Positions 8,686-16,612 of a stretch of 35,300 bases of DNA are shown here, one piece after another; positions within the stretch are counted from its first letter, which is position 1, and each line of letters begins with the position of its first letter. The notes beneath the pieces are model-generated. The model saw only the letters and a list, made by a program, of their open reading frames with translations. It had not been told where the DNA came from and made no database searches. The translations under genes were made by a program, and so were the position numbers. Source of the stretch: Campylobacteraceae bacterium (GTDB lineage: Bacteria > Campylobacterota > Campylobacteria > Campylobacterales > Sulfurovaceae); NCBI GenBank assembly GCA_027024155.1, contig JALVTE010000076.1, positions 1 through 35,300 of the forward strand, given 5' to 3'.

Positions 8686-9295
8686 AAGCCCTATTAAAAT
8701 ATGTCCAAAGTTCAACAGGAAGTATACTTTTTAATACAAAGGTATCTACTATTACAAATAGTATTAATGCAATAGATGATACTCCAAAACCTATCTGTGC
8801 ATAACCAAATAGTTTAACCAATGCAACCATAATACTTATAGCAAAAATATCAACCATTGCCCAATGTCTACTTGTTATCAAAAACGATATTATATGTTTA
8901 GAAAAAGTTCTAAAAATTTTAAAATATGTCAAAATTCCTAAAACTAAATATGAACAAATCACACTTAAAGGTGCTATTACAATAACAACAAAAACAATAG
9001 AGCCAACTACATAAAATCCTTCGTTAAATAGTGTAACAATCATACTAGGTATAGTTAAATCACTCTCTTGTCCTGCTATATAAACCTTTATAATAGGAAA
9101 GATACAAGCAATACTAAATAATATTAAAGAAGTAATAGAGTACGCAATCGCTTTTTTAAATGTATCTTCCACATTAGAGTATAACTTTTTACCACATACA
9201 CTACACTTAGCAACTTTTTTTTCTGCTAACTCTACTTTCTTATGTAAGGTACCACAATGACTACATATTATTAAATCGTCTAAATTTTCACTCAA
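8672..9295 (-). CDS. pqiA: PqiA-like membrane protein, first half-unit
   Basis: 207 residues: a zinc-ribbon-like N-terminus (CSHC at about 12-15, CSVC at about 31-34) followed by four membrane helices, with the PqiA hallmark RHWAMVDIFAISIMVALVKL near residues 145-165. It corresponds to the N-terminal half of fused PqiA. The start codon is TTG at 9295, supported by a strong AAAGGAG site 6 nt upstream; no in-frame ATG precedes the zinc ribbon. That site lies inside a small perfect hairpin (9300-9314). It is the first gene of the pqi operon; its stop overlaps the next gene by 14 nt. Confidence 0.85.
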   Translation of the reverse strand: MSENLDDLIICSHCGTLHKKVELAEKKVAKCSVCGKKLYSNVEDTFKKAIAYSITSLILFSIACIFPIIKVYIAGQESDLTIPSMIVTLFNEGFYVVGSIVFVVIVIAPLSVICSYLVLGILTYFKIFRTFSKHIISFLITSRHWAMVDIFAISIMVALVKLFGYAQIGFGVSSIALILFVIVDTFVLKSILPVELWTYFNRAYDEK

Positions 9296-9299
9296 AAGG

Positions 9300-9314
9300 T
9301 TCTCCTTTGGAGAA
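9300..9314 (-). promoter_or_regulatory. Hairpin covering the pqi operon ribosome-binding site
   Basis: On the minus strand TTCTCC-AAA-GGAGAA forms a perfect 6 bp stem with a 3 nt loop. It contains the AAAGGAG site of the first pqiA gene, 6 nt before its TTG start. Folded RNA would hide the site, so translation of the operon may be conditional. The structure is seen; regulation is inferred. Confidence 0.5.
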
Positions 9315-9318
9315 GCAG

Positions 9319-9417
9319 AAAGCTTAAAGCCTTAAGCTTAAAGCTAATAATGTAGCTTCGCTTTTGATTATAAATATAAACTAAAAAATATGCTTTAAGC
9401 TTTAAGCTTTTAGCTTT
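9319..9417. repeat. Inverted repeat built of AAGCTTAAAGC units flanking the pqi promoter
   Basis: 9319-9344 and 9392-9417 are 26 bp inverted repeats with 23 matches, separated by 47 bp. Each arm contains two copies of AAGCTTAAAGC or its complement (9320-9330, 9334-9344; 9392-9402, 9399-9409). The right arm overlaps the last codons and stop of truD. The pair could be a terminator stem for truD, an operator, or a dispersed repeat. Confidence 0.6.
9367..9372 (-). promoter_or_regulatory. Candidate -10 box of the pqi operon
   Basis: TATAAT on the minus strand with a T-rich upstream tract, lying between the two arms of the 9319-9417 inverted repeat. Transcription would start near 9360, giving a leader of about 65 nt that contains the left arm and the 9300-9314 hairpin. 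Confidence 0.45.
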
Positions 9418-10510
9418 GTGCTTCACTTTGCGTTCCTTTTAAAAAATCAACAACACCAGTCGCATAGCATCCTTTTGATAGGTAAAAACTAAGCTCATAG
9501 TGTGCATTTTCTGGTATATATTTTTTAGTATTAATTTCTGGAAATATCCAAGCGTAGCGTCTTGTACCACTCTCTTTTATCTCTTTGTTATTATACTCTT
9601 TTTCAAAATGCTCTGCTAAATTTTGAGCCAATTTTGCCTTTTTGCCAGCTATTAAACCTGTAGGCGAAATATCTCGCTCTACAAATCTTTTGCTTGCTGT
9701 ATCTAGCTCTTCGTAAAATATTTTACCAAATGGGTAGTGCATAAATAGGTCACCATCTAAGAGTTTAAACCAGTTTTTTTGCTCTTTGGTACCTTTTAAA
9801 CTACCTTTTTCTAGTTGTAAAATCTGCTCTACCTCAGCTTCTTTAAAACTTTCTAAAAGTGTAGATAACTCTATTCTTTTAACTAACCAACTATTAAACA
9901 AAAAACTCTGATAAGCACTAATTAAAAACTCTCTTTTTTTTCTATCTCTAATTTTTAACTTACCCTCTACTAATGCTTTGCCCTCTAAGTAGTTATCACC
10001 ACTATTTCCAAAGCGTTGCACTCCAAAGTAGTTTGGCATACCGTTTTGCTCTATCCATTTTAAAACACTCTCTATTTTTGTTTTTTGAGTATCGTGCACC
10101 TTTTTAAACCTAAGCCAAAATTTATTGCCCTTTAGGTGCCCTACTCTTATTTTGTTATTGTGGTAGTGCTTCTCTAATACTTTTATCTCTGGATGCTCTA
10201 ATTTATCTAACTCTTGCTCTACTCTTTTTGGCATAGAGATATACTGCATTGTAATAGCGTGTTTATCTTTTAATCCTGCATAACCAAACTCTCGCTTTGG
10301 CACACCTAGTGTATTACTTAAAATATCTAGCATCTGCCATGTTGTTAAATTCTTCTTGCGAATCTTTACAACCAAATGCTCGCCATCACCACTAAATTCG
10401 TATAGTGGCACCTCCTCTACGCTAAAATCTCTAGGGCTTGGGTTAAATACAAAACTGTTGCTGTGACGCAGTGGCCAAATATATTTAAATTCGCTCAAGG
10501 TAAACCCCAC
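9410..10510 (-). CDS. truD: tRNA pseudouridine(13) synthase TruD
   Basis: Isomerises U13 of tRNA(Glu) type substrates to pseudouridine. The 366 residues are normal for the family. The catalytic motif GYAGLKDKHAITMQ sits near residues 76-89, its Asp being the nucleophile, and NYFGVQRFG near 155-163 is the second TruD signature; SAYQSFLFNSWL follows near 195-206. It starts 26 bp inside the end of trmA, so the two tRNA modification genes are coupled. The last residues (GTQSEAQS) and the stop run into the right arm of an inverted repeat, so the C-terminal tail may have been shaped by that repeat. Confidence 0.95.
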   Translation of the reverse strand: MGFTLSEFKYIWPLRHSNSFVFNPSPRDFSVEEVPLYEFSGDGEHLVVKIRKKNLTTWQMLDILSNTLGVPKREFGYAGLKDKHAITMQYISMPKRVEQELDKLEHPEIKVLEKHYHNNKIRVGHLKGNKFWLRFKKVHDTQKTKIESVLKWIEQNGMPNYFGVQRFGNSGDNYLEGKALVEGKLKIRDRKKREFLISAYQSFLFNSWLVKRIELSTLLESFKEAEVEQILQLEKGSLKGTKEQKNWFKLLDGDLFMHYPFGKIFYEELDTASKRFVERDISPTGLIAGKKAKLAQNLAEHFEKEYNNKEIKESGTRRYAWIFPEINTKKYIPENAHYELSFYLSKGCYATGVVDFLKGTQSEAQS

Positions 10511-11594
10511 TCTCTATATGGTGAGTATATGGGAATTGGTCAAACACCGCCCCTTTTACTACTTTGTGTGTTTTGCATAACTCTTTTAAGTCTCTAGCTA
10601 GTGTCTCAGGATTACAAGAGATATATACTATATTATCAAAACTTTTAGCTAAGTTTCTACTTGCATCATCTAGCCCAGCTCTTGGAGGGTCTACTAAAAT
10701 TGTACTAAAGTTATATATATCTAAATCTACATCTTTTAATCTTCTAAACTCTCTACTCTTTGCTATCGCCTGTGCTGTCTCTTCGGCATTTAGGCGGATA
10801 AACTCTATATTATCTACCCCATTTAAAGCACAATTCTCTTTAGCCGCTTTTATAGAGTTTTTACTAATCTCTGTTGCTAATACTCTGTTAAAGTGCCTGC
10901 TTAAAGGTATTGTAAAGTTACCAAGTCCACAGTAAGCTTCTAGTAAATCGCCACCACAGTTTTGCACTCTATCTATCGTCCAGCTTATCATCTTCTCATT
11001 TACAAATGGGTTTGGTTGTGTAAAGCCACCTTCGTAATAGCGATAGTTAAACTCTTCGCCCCCTACATTTAAACGCTCTGTTACATACTCGTTAGATAAT
11101 ACAACCTTTTGTTTTCGGCTTCTGCCTATTATACAGATATTAAATTGCTTCTCTAACTCTTTAGCCTCTTCTTTCCACTCTTGCTCTAATTTTCTATGGT
11201 ATATCATAGTAACTAACAGCTCACCACTTTTTGTGCCTAAAAACTCTATGCTAAATAGTTTTTTCTTTAAAACTTCACTACTATTAATTGCATCTAGTAG
11301 GGGGTATTGAACCTTGCTAATCGTCTCTATTACTTTTGGGCACTCACTTAGAAGCTCTATGCCATTTTTATCCATATTAGTCATAGCGTAGTGGCAACTA
11401 TCTCCCACATGCCATATCTTAAACTCTGCCCTAGCTCTATGCCCTGCTTCAATAGATTTAAAAACTTCCAACTTATCACTATAAAACTCTTTTAAAAGTT
11501 CGCTAACCTCTTTAGCTTTTATCTCTAACGCATCACCATAAGAGTTATCATAAAAATTGCAAGAACCGCACTTGCCAAAATGTTTACATTCCAC
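10485..11594 (-). CDS. trmA: tRNA (uracil-5-)-methyltransferase TrmA with an RlmD-like cysteine motif
   Basis: SAM-dependent enzyme expected to make m5U54 in the tRNA T-loop. TrmA-type signatures are HRARAEFKIWH (about 52-62), FTQPNPFVNEKM, and LLEAYCGLGNFTIPL for SAM binding. The nucleophile is Cys327 in YISCNPETLARD, and the base is Glu361 near the C-terminus. The length of 369 matches TrmA, and no TRAM domain is present. Unlike E. coli TrmA it opens with Cys3, Cys9 and Cys12 (C-x5-C-x2-C), plus Cys85 in ECP, spaced like the 4Fe-4S ligands of RlmD. Assignment to TrmA rather than RlmD/RlmC rests on the AEFKIWH and ATEISK segments. A promoter shared with glmU lies just upstream. Confidence 0.87.
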   Translation of the reverse strand: MECKHFGKCGSCNFYDNSYGDALEIKAKEVSELLKEFYSDKLEVFKSIEAGHRARAEFKIWHVGDSCHYAMTNMDKNGIELLSECPKVIETISKVQYPLLDAINSSEVLKKKLFSIEFLGTKSGELLVTMIYHRKLEQEWKEEAKELEKQFNICIIGRSRKQKVVLSNEYVTERLNVGGEEFNYRYYEGGFTQPNPFVNEKMISWTIDRVQNCGGDLLEAYCGLGNFTIPLSRHFNRVLATEISKNSIKAAKENCALNGVDNIEFIRLNAEETAQAIAKSREFRRLKDVDLDIYNFSTILVDPPRAGLDDASRNLAKSFDNIVYISCNPETLARDLKELCKTHKVVKGAVFDQFPYTHHIESGVYLERI

Positions 11595-11614
11595 TATTAT
11601 TTACCTTATCTCGC

Positions 11615-11621
11615 TATAATA
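11615..11621. promoter_or_regulatory. Shared, symmetrical -10 element between trmA and glmU
   Basis: The 56 bp divergent gap contains GCTATAATATCAC. TATAAT at 11615-11620 is a good plus-strand -10 for glmU, with an AAAGGA ribosome-binding site at 11639-11644. The overlapping 11616-11621 reads TATTAT on the minus strand for trmA. One near-symmetrical hexamer can therefore serve both directions. No -35 consensus is seen on either side. Confidence 0.55.
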
Positions 11622-11650
11622 TCACTAGTATTTTACCCAAAGGATTATTA

Positions 11651-12940
11651 ATGTCTGTATCTGTTGTAGTTTTAGCCGCTGGAAAAGGGACAAGAATGAA
11701 GTCTAGCACACCAAAAGTGTTGCACAAAATCTCTGGCAAGCCTATGCTCTTTCATATTTTAGATGAGTCTAAAAAATTAAGCGAAGATATTACAGTAGTA
11801 CTAAGTCACCAATTCAATTTAGTAAAAGAGAGTATAGAGAGCAATTACCAAAATATAAACATACATAAGCAAGATATAACAAATTTCCCAGGAACAGGTG
11901 GTGCACTTAAAGGTGTAAAAGTTAGTGGAGATAGAGTATTAATATTAAATGGCGATATGCCTCTTGTTACTACTGCGTCTTTAGAAAAACTAGCTCAATC
12001 AACTGCCCCAATAGCTATGACAATCTTAGAGTTAGATAATCCAAGCGGATATGGTAGAGTAGTTATAGAGGGAGGCTTAGCAAAAGAGATAGTAGAAGAG
12101 AAAGACTGTACACAAGAGCAAAAAGCTATAAAAAGTGTAAATGCAGGTGTTTACTGTGTAGATAGAGCTGTTTTAGAAGAGTTTATTCCAAAGATAGATA
12201 ATAACAATGCCCAAGAGGAGTACTACTTAACAGACATAGTAAAAATGGCAGTAGAGAAAGGCTTGAATATAGAGCCAATAGTGGTAAACGAAGATGAGTT
12301 TATGGGGGTTAATTCTAAAGTAGATTTGGCAAATGCCGAAGAGTTTATGCAAAGTAGAATCAAAAAAGAGTTAATGTTAAGTGGCGTTATTATGCGTAAT
12401 CCTGCTAGCATATATATAGACAGCCGTGCCAAATTTATAGGCGAGTGTATATTAGAAAATGGAGCAACCATAGAGGGTGCTTGCGAAATAGACACTTCAC
12501 ACATAAAAGCTTATAGTGTAGTAGAAGATTCAATACTTAAAAACAGCGATGTTGGACCAATGGCACACATAAGACCAAAGTCGGTAATTACTAATACACA
12601 TATAGGAAACTTTGTAGAGGTTAAAAAATCTACACTAAATGGTGTAAAAGCGGGACACTTAAGCTACTTAGGCGATAGCGAAATAGATGAAGGCTCAAAT
12701 ATAGGTGCGGGTGTAATTACTTGCAATTACGACGGCAAAGCAAAATACAAAACTAAAATTGGCAAAAATGTATTCGTAGGAAGCGACAGCCAACTTGTAG
12801 CACCAGTAACACTAGAAGATAATACAATGGTGGCATCTGGTACAACAGTAACAGACGATGTACCAAGCGATGCATTAGCAATATCAAGAGTTAAACAAAA
12901 AGTTGTAAACTCATTCTTTAGTAAATTTTTTAAAAAGTAG
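11651..12940 (+). CDS. glmU: Bifunctional GlmU: glucosamine-1-P acetyltransferase / GlcNAc-1-P uridyltransferase
   Basis: Makes UDP-GlcNAc for peptidoglycan and lipid A in the cytoplasm. The N-terminal pyrophosphorylase domain carries LAAGKGTRMKSSTPKVLHKI (residues 8-27), NGDMPLV near 100, EEKD near 155 and NAGVYC near 170. From about 230 a left-handed beta-helix of hexapeptide repeats follows, with the acetyltransferase segments VGPMAHIRPKS, GNFVEVKKS and GAGVITCNYDGKAK near 360. The 429 residues are slightly shorter than the E. coli enzyme (456), mainly at the C-terminus. It is the first gene of a six-gene run to truA. Confidence 0.97.
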   Translation: MSVSVVVLAAGKGTRMKSSTPKVLHKISGKPMLFHILDESKKLSEDITVVLSHQFNLVKESIESNYQNINIHKQDITNFPGTGGALKGVKVSGDRVLILNGDMPLVTTASLEKLAQSTAPIAMTILELDNPSGYGRVVIEGGLAKEIVEEKDCTQEQKAIKSVNAGVYCVDRAVLEEFIPKIDNNNAQEEYYLTDIVKMAVEKGLNIEPIVVNEDEFMGVNSKVDLANAEEFMQSRIKKELMLSGVIMRNPASIYIDSRAKFIGECILENGATIEGACEIDTSHIKAYSVVEDSILKNSDVGPMAHIRPKSVITNTHIGNFVEVKKSTLNGVKAGHLSYLGDSEIDEGSNIGAGVITCNYDGKAKYKTKIGKNVFVGSDSQLVAPVTLEDNTMVASGTTVTDDVPSDALAISRVKQKVVNSFFSKFFKK

Positions 12941-12944
12941 TAAA

Positions 12945-14213
12945 ATGTTAGTAGATTTAAGTGGTAAAAGAGTAATAGTAGGAGTAACTGGCTCAATAGC
13001 AATATATAAAGCTTGCGAATTGGTTAGACTATTTGTAAAGAGTGGAGCAGTTGTAAATGTAGTTATGAGCGAATCTGCTCAAAAGTTTATAACACCGCTA
13101 ACTTTCGAGGCAATAACTAGGCAAAAAGTTTTAACCGAGAGTAGCGAAGATTGGAGTAGCAATTTAAACCATATAGATTTAATTCAAAGTGCCGATGCAT
13201 TTGTAATTGCCCCTGCAACTGCTAATACTATTAATAAAATATCTAAAGGCATAGCAGACAATATTTTACTAAGCTCAGCACTAGCTTACAATAAAAACTT
13301 AATAATTGCCCCTGCTGCGAATACACAAATGCTTAATAGTCACTACACTCAAGGCTCTCTAAAGATGCTTGCAGTAAACGATGTAGTAATAGTGCAACCA
13401 CAAGAGAAACTATTAGCATGTGGCACAGAAGGCAATGGCGCACTAGCTGAGCCATTAGAGATATACTACGCAACTGCTAAAGCCATCTTAAAAGATACTT
13501 TTTGGAGCGATAGAAAAGTGGTAGTAAGTGGTGGCGGAACAGTCGAGCCAATAGATGAGGTAAGATTTATAGGCAATCACTCTAGCGGTAAAATGGCAAA
13601 TGCTTTAGCTCTTGCTCTATATTTAAAAGGTGCAGATGTATGCTTAGTAACTTCTAAACCAAGCAGTGAATTGCCAGCTGAGGTTTATACCCTAGAGGTG
13701 CAGAGTGCACAAGAGATGCAAGAGTATTTAGTTGATTGTATAAGAGTAGCCAAAAAAGGTAAAGTCAGCAAAGCTAGCCTAAACAACCCAGATGCAATAG
13801 GCGTTATATCTAAAAAACCATACCTATTTATGGCAGCAGCTGTGGCAGATTACACTCCAAAATTCCCACAAGATGGTAAGCTTAAAAAAGATATGTTAGG
13901 AGATGAGTGGGCACTAGAGTTAAAACAGACAGATGACATTTTAAAAAGCTTAAATAAAGAGGGCATAGTAACTATTGGCTTTAAAGCTGAAAAAGATGAA
14001 GCTACAGCAATAGAGAATGCAAAAAAAGCTTTAGAGAGTAAAGGTATAGATGCAATAGCACTAAATATTTTAGGCAAAGAGAATAACTTTGGAAGTGATA
14101 AGAATGAGATAATCTTTATTACAAAAGAGAAAGAGCAGAAATTAGAGTTAGATAGTAAAATAAATATATCACTAAAGTTACTAAACTTAGCAAAAGAGTT
14201 AGATAATGAGTAA
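12945..14213 (+). CDS. coaBC: Bifunctional phosphopantothenoylcysteine decarboxylase / phosphopantothenate-cysteine ligase
   Basis: Catalyses two steps of coenzyme A synthesis. The N-terminal flavoprotein CoaC domain (about 1-185) shows GVTGSIAIYKACELVR (13-28), catalytic His in NHIDLIQSADAFVIAPATANT (about 75-95) and Cys in LLACGTEGNGAL (about 155-166). The segment usually written PxMNxxM reads PAANTQM here (about 125-131). The C-terminal CoaB domain starts with VVSGGGTVEPIDEVRFIGNHSSGKMA (about 188-213), including the CTP-binding region, and has FMAAAVADYTPK near 293-304. Its end overlaps uppS by 8 bp. Confidence 0.96.
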   Translation: MLVDLSGKRVIVGVTGSIAIYKACELVRLFVKSGAVVNVVMSESAQKFITPLTFEAITRQKVLTESSEDWSSNLNHIDLIQSADAFVIAPATANTINKISKGIADNILLSSALAYNKNLIIAPAANTQMLNSHYTQGSLKMLAVNDVVIVQPQEKLLACGTEGNGALAEPLEIYYATAKAILKDTFWSDRKVVVSGGGTVEPIDEVRFIGNHSSGKMANALALALYLKGADVCLVTSKPSSELPAEVYTLEVQSAQEMQEYLVDCIRVAKKGKVSKASLNNPDAIGVISKKPYLFMAAAVADYTPKFPQDGKLKKDMLGDEWALELKQTDDILKSLNKEGIVTIGFKAEKDEATAIENAKKALESKGIDAIALNILGKENNFGSDKNEIIFITKEKEQKLELDSKINISLKLLNLAKELDNE

Positions 14214-14883
14214 CAAGTTAGAGCATTTAGCCATAATAATGGATGGCAACGGCAGATGGGCAAAAAAAAGAGGCTGGAATAGAACAAAGGGGCACGAAAA
14301 GGGTGTTGAGACAGTTAGAGACATTACAATACACTGCTCCAAAATAGAAGAGATTCAAACTTTAACTCTTTACGCTTTTAGTACCGAAAATTGGAAACGC
14401 CCAAAATTAGAGGTAAACTTTTTAATGAAACTATTAGAGAGATACTTAAAAAACGAAGAGCCAACATATATGAAGTATGGCGTTAAGTTTGAAACAATCG
14501 GAGATTTATCACCATTCTCCAAAGGCTTAAAAAAAGTTATTGATAACTTAAAAGAGAAAACTAAAAACAATACAAATTTAAGACAGTACATTGCCCTAAA
14601 TTATGGCTCTCAAGATGAGATAGTAAGAGCAGTTAATAGTTTAGTAAAAGAGAATAAAGAGGTAACTGTAGACTCTTTAACCAATGCATTAGATTTACCA
14701 TACAGTGTAGATTTATTAATTCGCACAAGTGGAGAGCATAGACTATCTAACTTTTTACTTTGGCAAGTTGCATATAGTGAATTTTTCTTTACAGATACAC
14801 TCTGGCCAGATTTCTCTCCAGAAGAGTTAGATAGCATTATAGATAATTTTAAAAATAGGGAGAGAAAATTTGGAGGCATATAA
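14206..14883 (+). CDS. uppS: Undecaprenyl diphosphate synthase (cis-prenyltransferase)
   Basis: Condenses farnesyl diphosphate with eight isopentenyl units to give the C55 lipid carrier for cell-wall precursors. The 225 residues contain the catalytic IMDGNGRWAKKRG (about 11-23), HEKGVETVRD, the YAFSTENWKRP segment near 66-76 and the C-terminal LLIRTSGEHRLSNFLLWQ (about 168-185), all diagnostic. It overlaps coaBC upstream and the prepilin peptidase gene downstream by 14 bp, so it sits in the middle of one transcript. Confidence 0.97.
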   Translation: MSNKLEHLAIIMDGNGRWAKKRGWNRTKGHEKGVETVRDITIHCSKIEEIQTLTLYAFSTENWKRPKLEVNFLMKLLERYLKNEEPTYMKYGVKFETIGDLSPFSKGLKKVIDNLKEKTKNNTNLRQYIALNYGSQDEIVRAVNSLVKENKEVTVDSLTNALDLPYSVDLLIRTSGEHRLSNFLLWQVAYSEFFFTDTLWPDFSPEELDSIIDNFKNRERKFGGI

Positions 14884-15613
14884 TATTTTAATAGCAGTTT
14901 TTGTTTTTTTATTCGGTATATCAGTTGGTTCTTTTTTAAATGTATTAATTTATAGAATACCAAACGAGATGAGTATAAACTTTCCACCATCTCAATGTAC
15001 AAGTTGCGGGCATAAATTAAAGTGGTACCACAATATACCTTTAATATCTTGGTTAGCACTTGGTGGCAAATGTGCATTTTGTAAAAGTAAAATTTCGGCA
15101 CAATATCCAGTAGTAGAGTTTATAAATGGATTAATATGGCTAGCAATATTTGCAAAAATTGGATTAGTTTGGTATTTGCCATTTATTATGCTTAGCTTTA
15201 GTATGCTTTTAGCTTTAACTATGATAGATTTTAAATATTATGCTGTTCCTGATAACTTAAATATTGCTGCTCTTATTTTTGCACTAATTCAGCCAGATTT
15301 TTTTCATGCTATATTAAATGCTTTATATGCTGGTGGAGCACTCTATTTACTAGGTTTTATTGTAAGTAAATTAGCTAAAAAAGAGGCTTTAGGTGAAGCA
15401 GATATAATAGTAGCAGCAACTATGGCAGCACTTTTAGGCTTTCCACTATTTTTTATAGCTATGTTTATTGCGGCAATTTTAGCAATTATTCCATCGCTTT
15501 TAGCAAAAGATACAAAAATACCATTTGTACCATTCTTAGCATTAGCAACACTCATAACTTATTTAAATCAAGATTTTCTTTTAAGAATACTAGAGGCATT
15601 AATGTATGGCTAA
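14870..15613 (+). CDS. pilD: Prepilin peptidase / N-methyltransferase (A24 family, PilD type)
   Basis: Inner-membrane aspartyl protease that cleaves class III signal peptides of pilins and N-methylates the new end. The 247 residues include the N-terminal methyltransferase domain with paired CTSC and CAFC knuckles (about 43-72) and PNEMSINFPPSQC. The catalytic Asp residues are in MIDFKYYAVPD (near 119) and GEADIIVA (near 180). Several membrane helices are evident. The start is TTG at 14870, inside uppS, supported by GGGAGAG 5-6 nt upstream; no in-frame ATG gives an intact first helix. It is the likely processor of the pseudopilins encoded at 28749-31550. Confidence 0.92.
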   Translation: MEAYNILIAVFVFLFGISVGSFLNVLIYRIPNEMSINFPPSQCTSCGHKLKWYHNIPLISWLALGGKCAFCKSKISAQYPVVEFINGLIWLAIFAKIGLVWYLPFIMLSFSMLLALTMIDFKYYAVPDNLNIAALIFALIQPDFFHAILNALYAGGALYLLGFIVSKLAKKEALGEADIIVAATMAALLGFPLFFIAMFIAAILAIIPSLLAKDTKIPFVPFLALATLITYLNQDFLLRILEALMYG

Positions 15614-16610
15614 ATTAAAAGAGTTTATATTAACAAATTTTGTTAAAAGCTTTTTAACACTATTTGTGCCATTTTTCATAATTATAGCTCTTACTTATTT
15701 AATTAAAATATCAAATTTATCTTCAAAAGTTAATTTAGAATTTTTAGACTTTGCTACTATCTTTATGCATGTTCTACCACACATATTTTTTGCAAGTATT
15801 CCTTTAACCTTTATTGGTGCAACAATTAATACTTTTGCAAAACTATCAGAAGAGAATGAAGCTATAGCTATATTTTCATTAGGTTATTCACCTATTAAAA
15901 TATATAAATTTATGCTACCGTTGGCAACTCTTTTTTCTATATTTTTATTAATATTAACTCTCTATATATTACCTTATGCAGACCAATATATGGATAATTT
16001 CAAAAGTAAAAAAATTTATGATGCAAAACTTAGAATATTACCTAAAAAACTTAGTCAAAGTTTTGGAAAAGAACATATATTTATTGAATCAAATAAAAAT
16101 AATGAATTTAAGAATGTAACAATGTTTAGTGAAGATAAAGATGGTTATATGCAAATAATGCTATCAAAAAGTGGCTCTATCGAACATCATAAAGGTGAAA
16201 AAAGTTATCTAAATTTAAATAATGGTTCTCTATATAGATACAAAGGTAAAAACTTTCAAATTATAGATTTTAAGAATTTAAAGTTATACAATAATAAGAG
16301 ATTTTATAGTCATAAAATATTAAAACCTAAAGCTTTTTGGAAAAAATATTTAAAAAAATTTTACTACTTTTTACTTATATCTCTTAGCCCACTCTTAATA
16401 TTACCTCTATTAATTACTTTTGGACTTTTTAATCCAAGGTATCAAAAGAACCGTGCTTCAACCTATATTTTACTTAGTGTTTTATTGGTATATATTCCTG
16501 CAATATTAGCTAAGGAGAAAGCTAGCCTATACATAACACTTGCTATTATAATTATTTGGATAATAGTATCTATTACACTCTTTAGGCAAAAATTATCTAA
16601 AAGGTATTAA
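15606..16610 (+). CDS. LptF/LptG-family LPS export permease
   Basis: 334-residue YjgP/YjgQ-family protein. Three N-terminal membrane helices (about 10-35, 50-75, 95-125) are followed by a polar periplasmic segment (about 125-250, jellyroll domain in LptF/G) and three C-terminal helices (about 250-330). In the Lpt system two such permeases pair with LptB2 and pass lipopolysaccharide to LptC and LptA. I cannot decide between LptF and LptG from sequence alone; the partner is not in this window. It overlaps the prepilin peptidase gene by 8 bp and is followed by truA after 2 bp. Confidence 0.85.
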   Translation: MAKLKEFILTNFVKSFLTLFVPFFIIIALTYLIKISNLSSKVNLEFLDFATIFMHVLPHIFFASIPLTFIGATINTFAKLSEENEAIAIFSLGYSPIKIYKFMLPLATLFSIFLLILTLYILPYADQYMDNFKSKKIYDAKLRILPKKLSQSFGKEHIFIESNKNNEFKNVTMFSEDKDGYMQIMLSKSGSIEHHKGEKSYLNLNNGSLYRYKGKNFQIIDFKNLKLYNNKRFYSHKILKPKAFWKKYLKKFYYFLLISLSPLLILPLLITFGLFNPRYQKNRASTYILLSVLLVYIPAILAKEKASLYITLAIIIIWIIVSITLFRQKLSKRY

Positions 16611-16612
16611 CC

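Noticed and set aside
8686-8715. TTG start of the second pqiA gene at 8715
   Set aside because: It would overlap the upstream gene by 44 nt and add a stretch that precedes the zinc ribbon without homology; ATG 8685 lies at the gene junction.
9319-9417. Simple intrinsic terminator of truD
   Set aside because: The 47 nt loop contains a good promoter and neither arm is GC-rich or followed by a clean U-run; kept as a repeat of undecided role.
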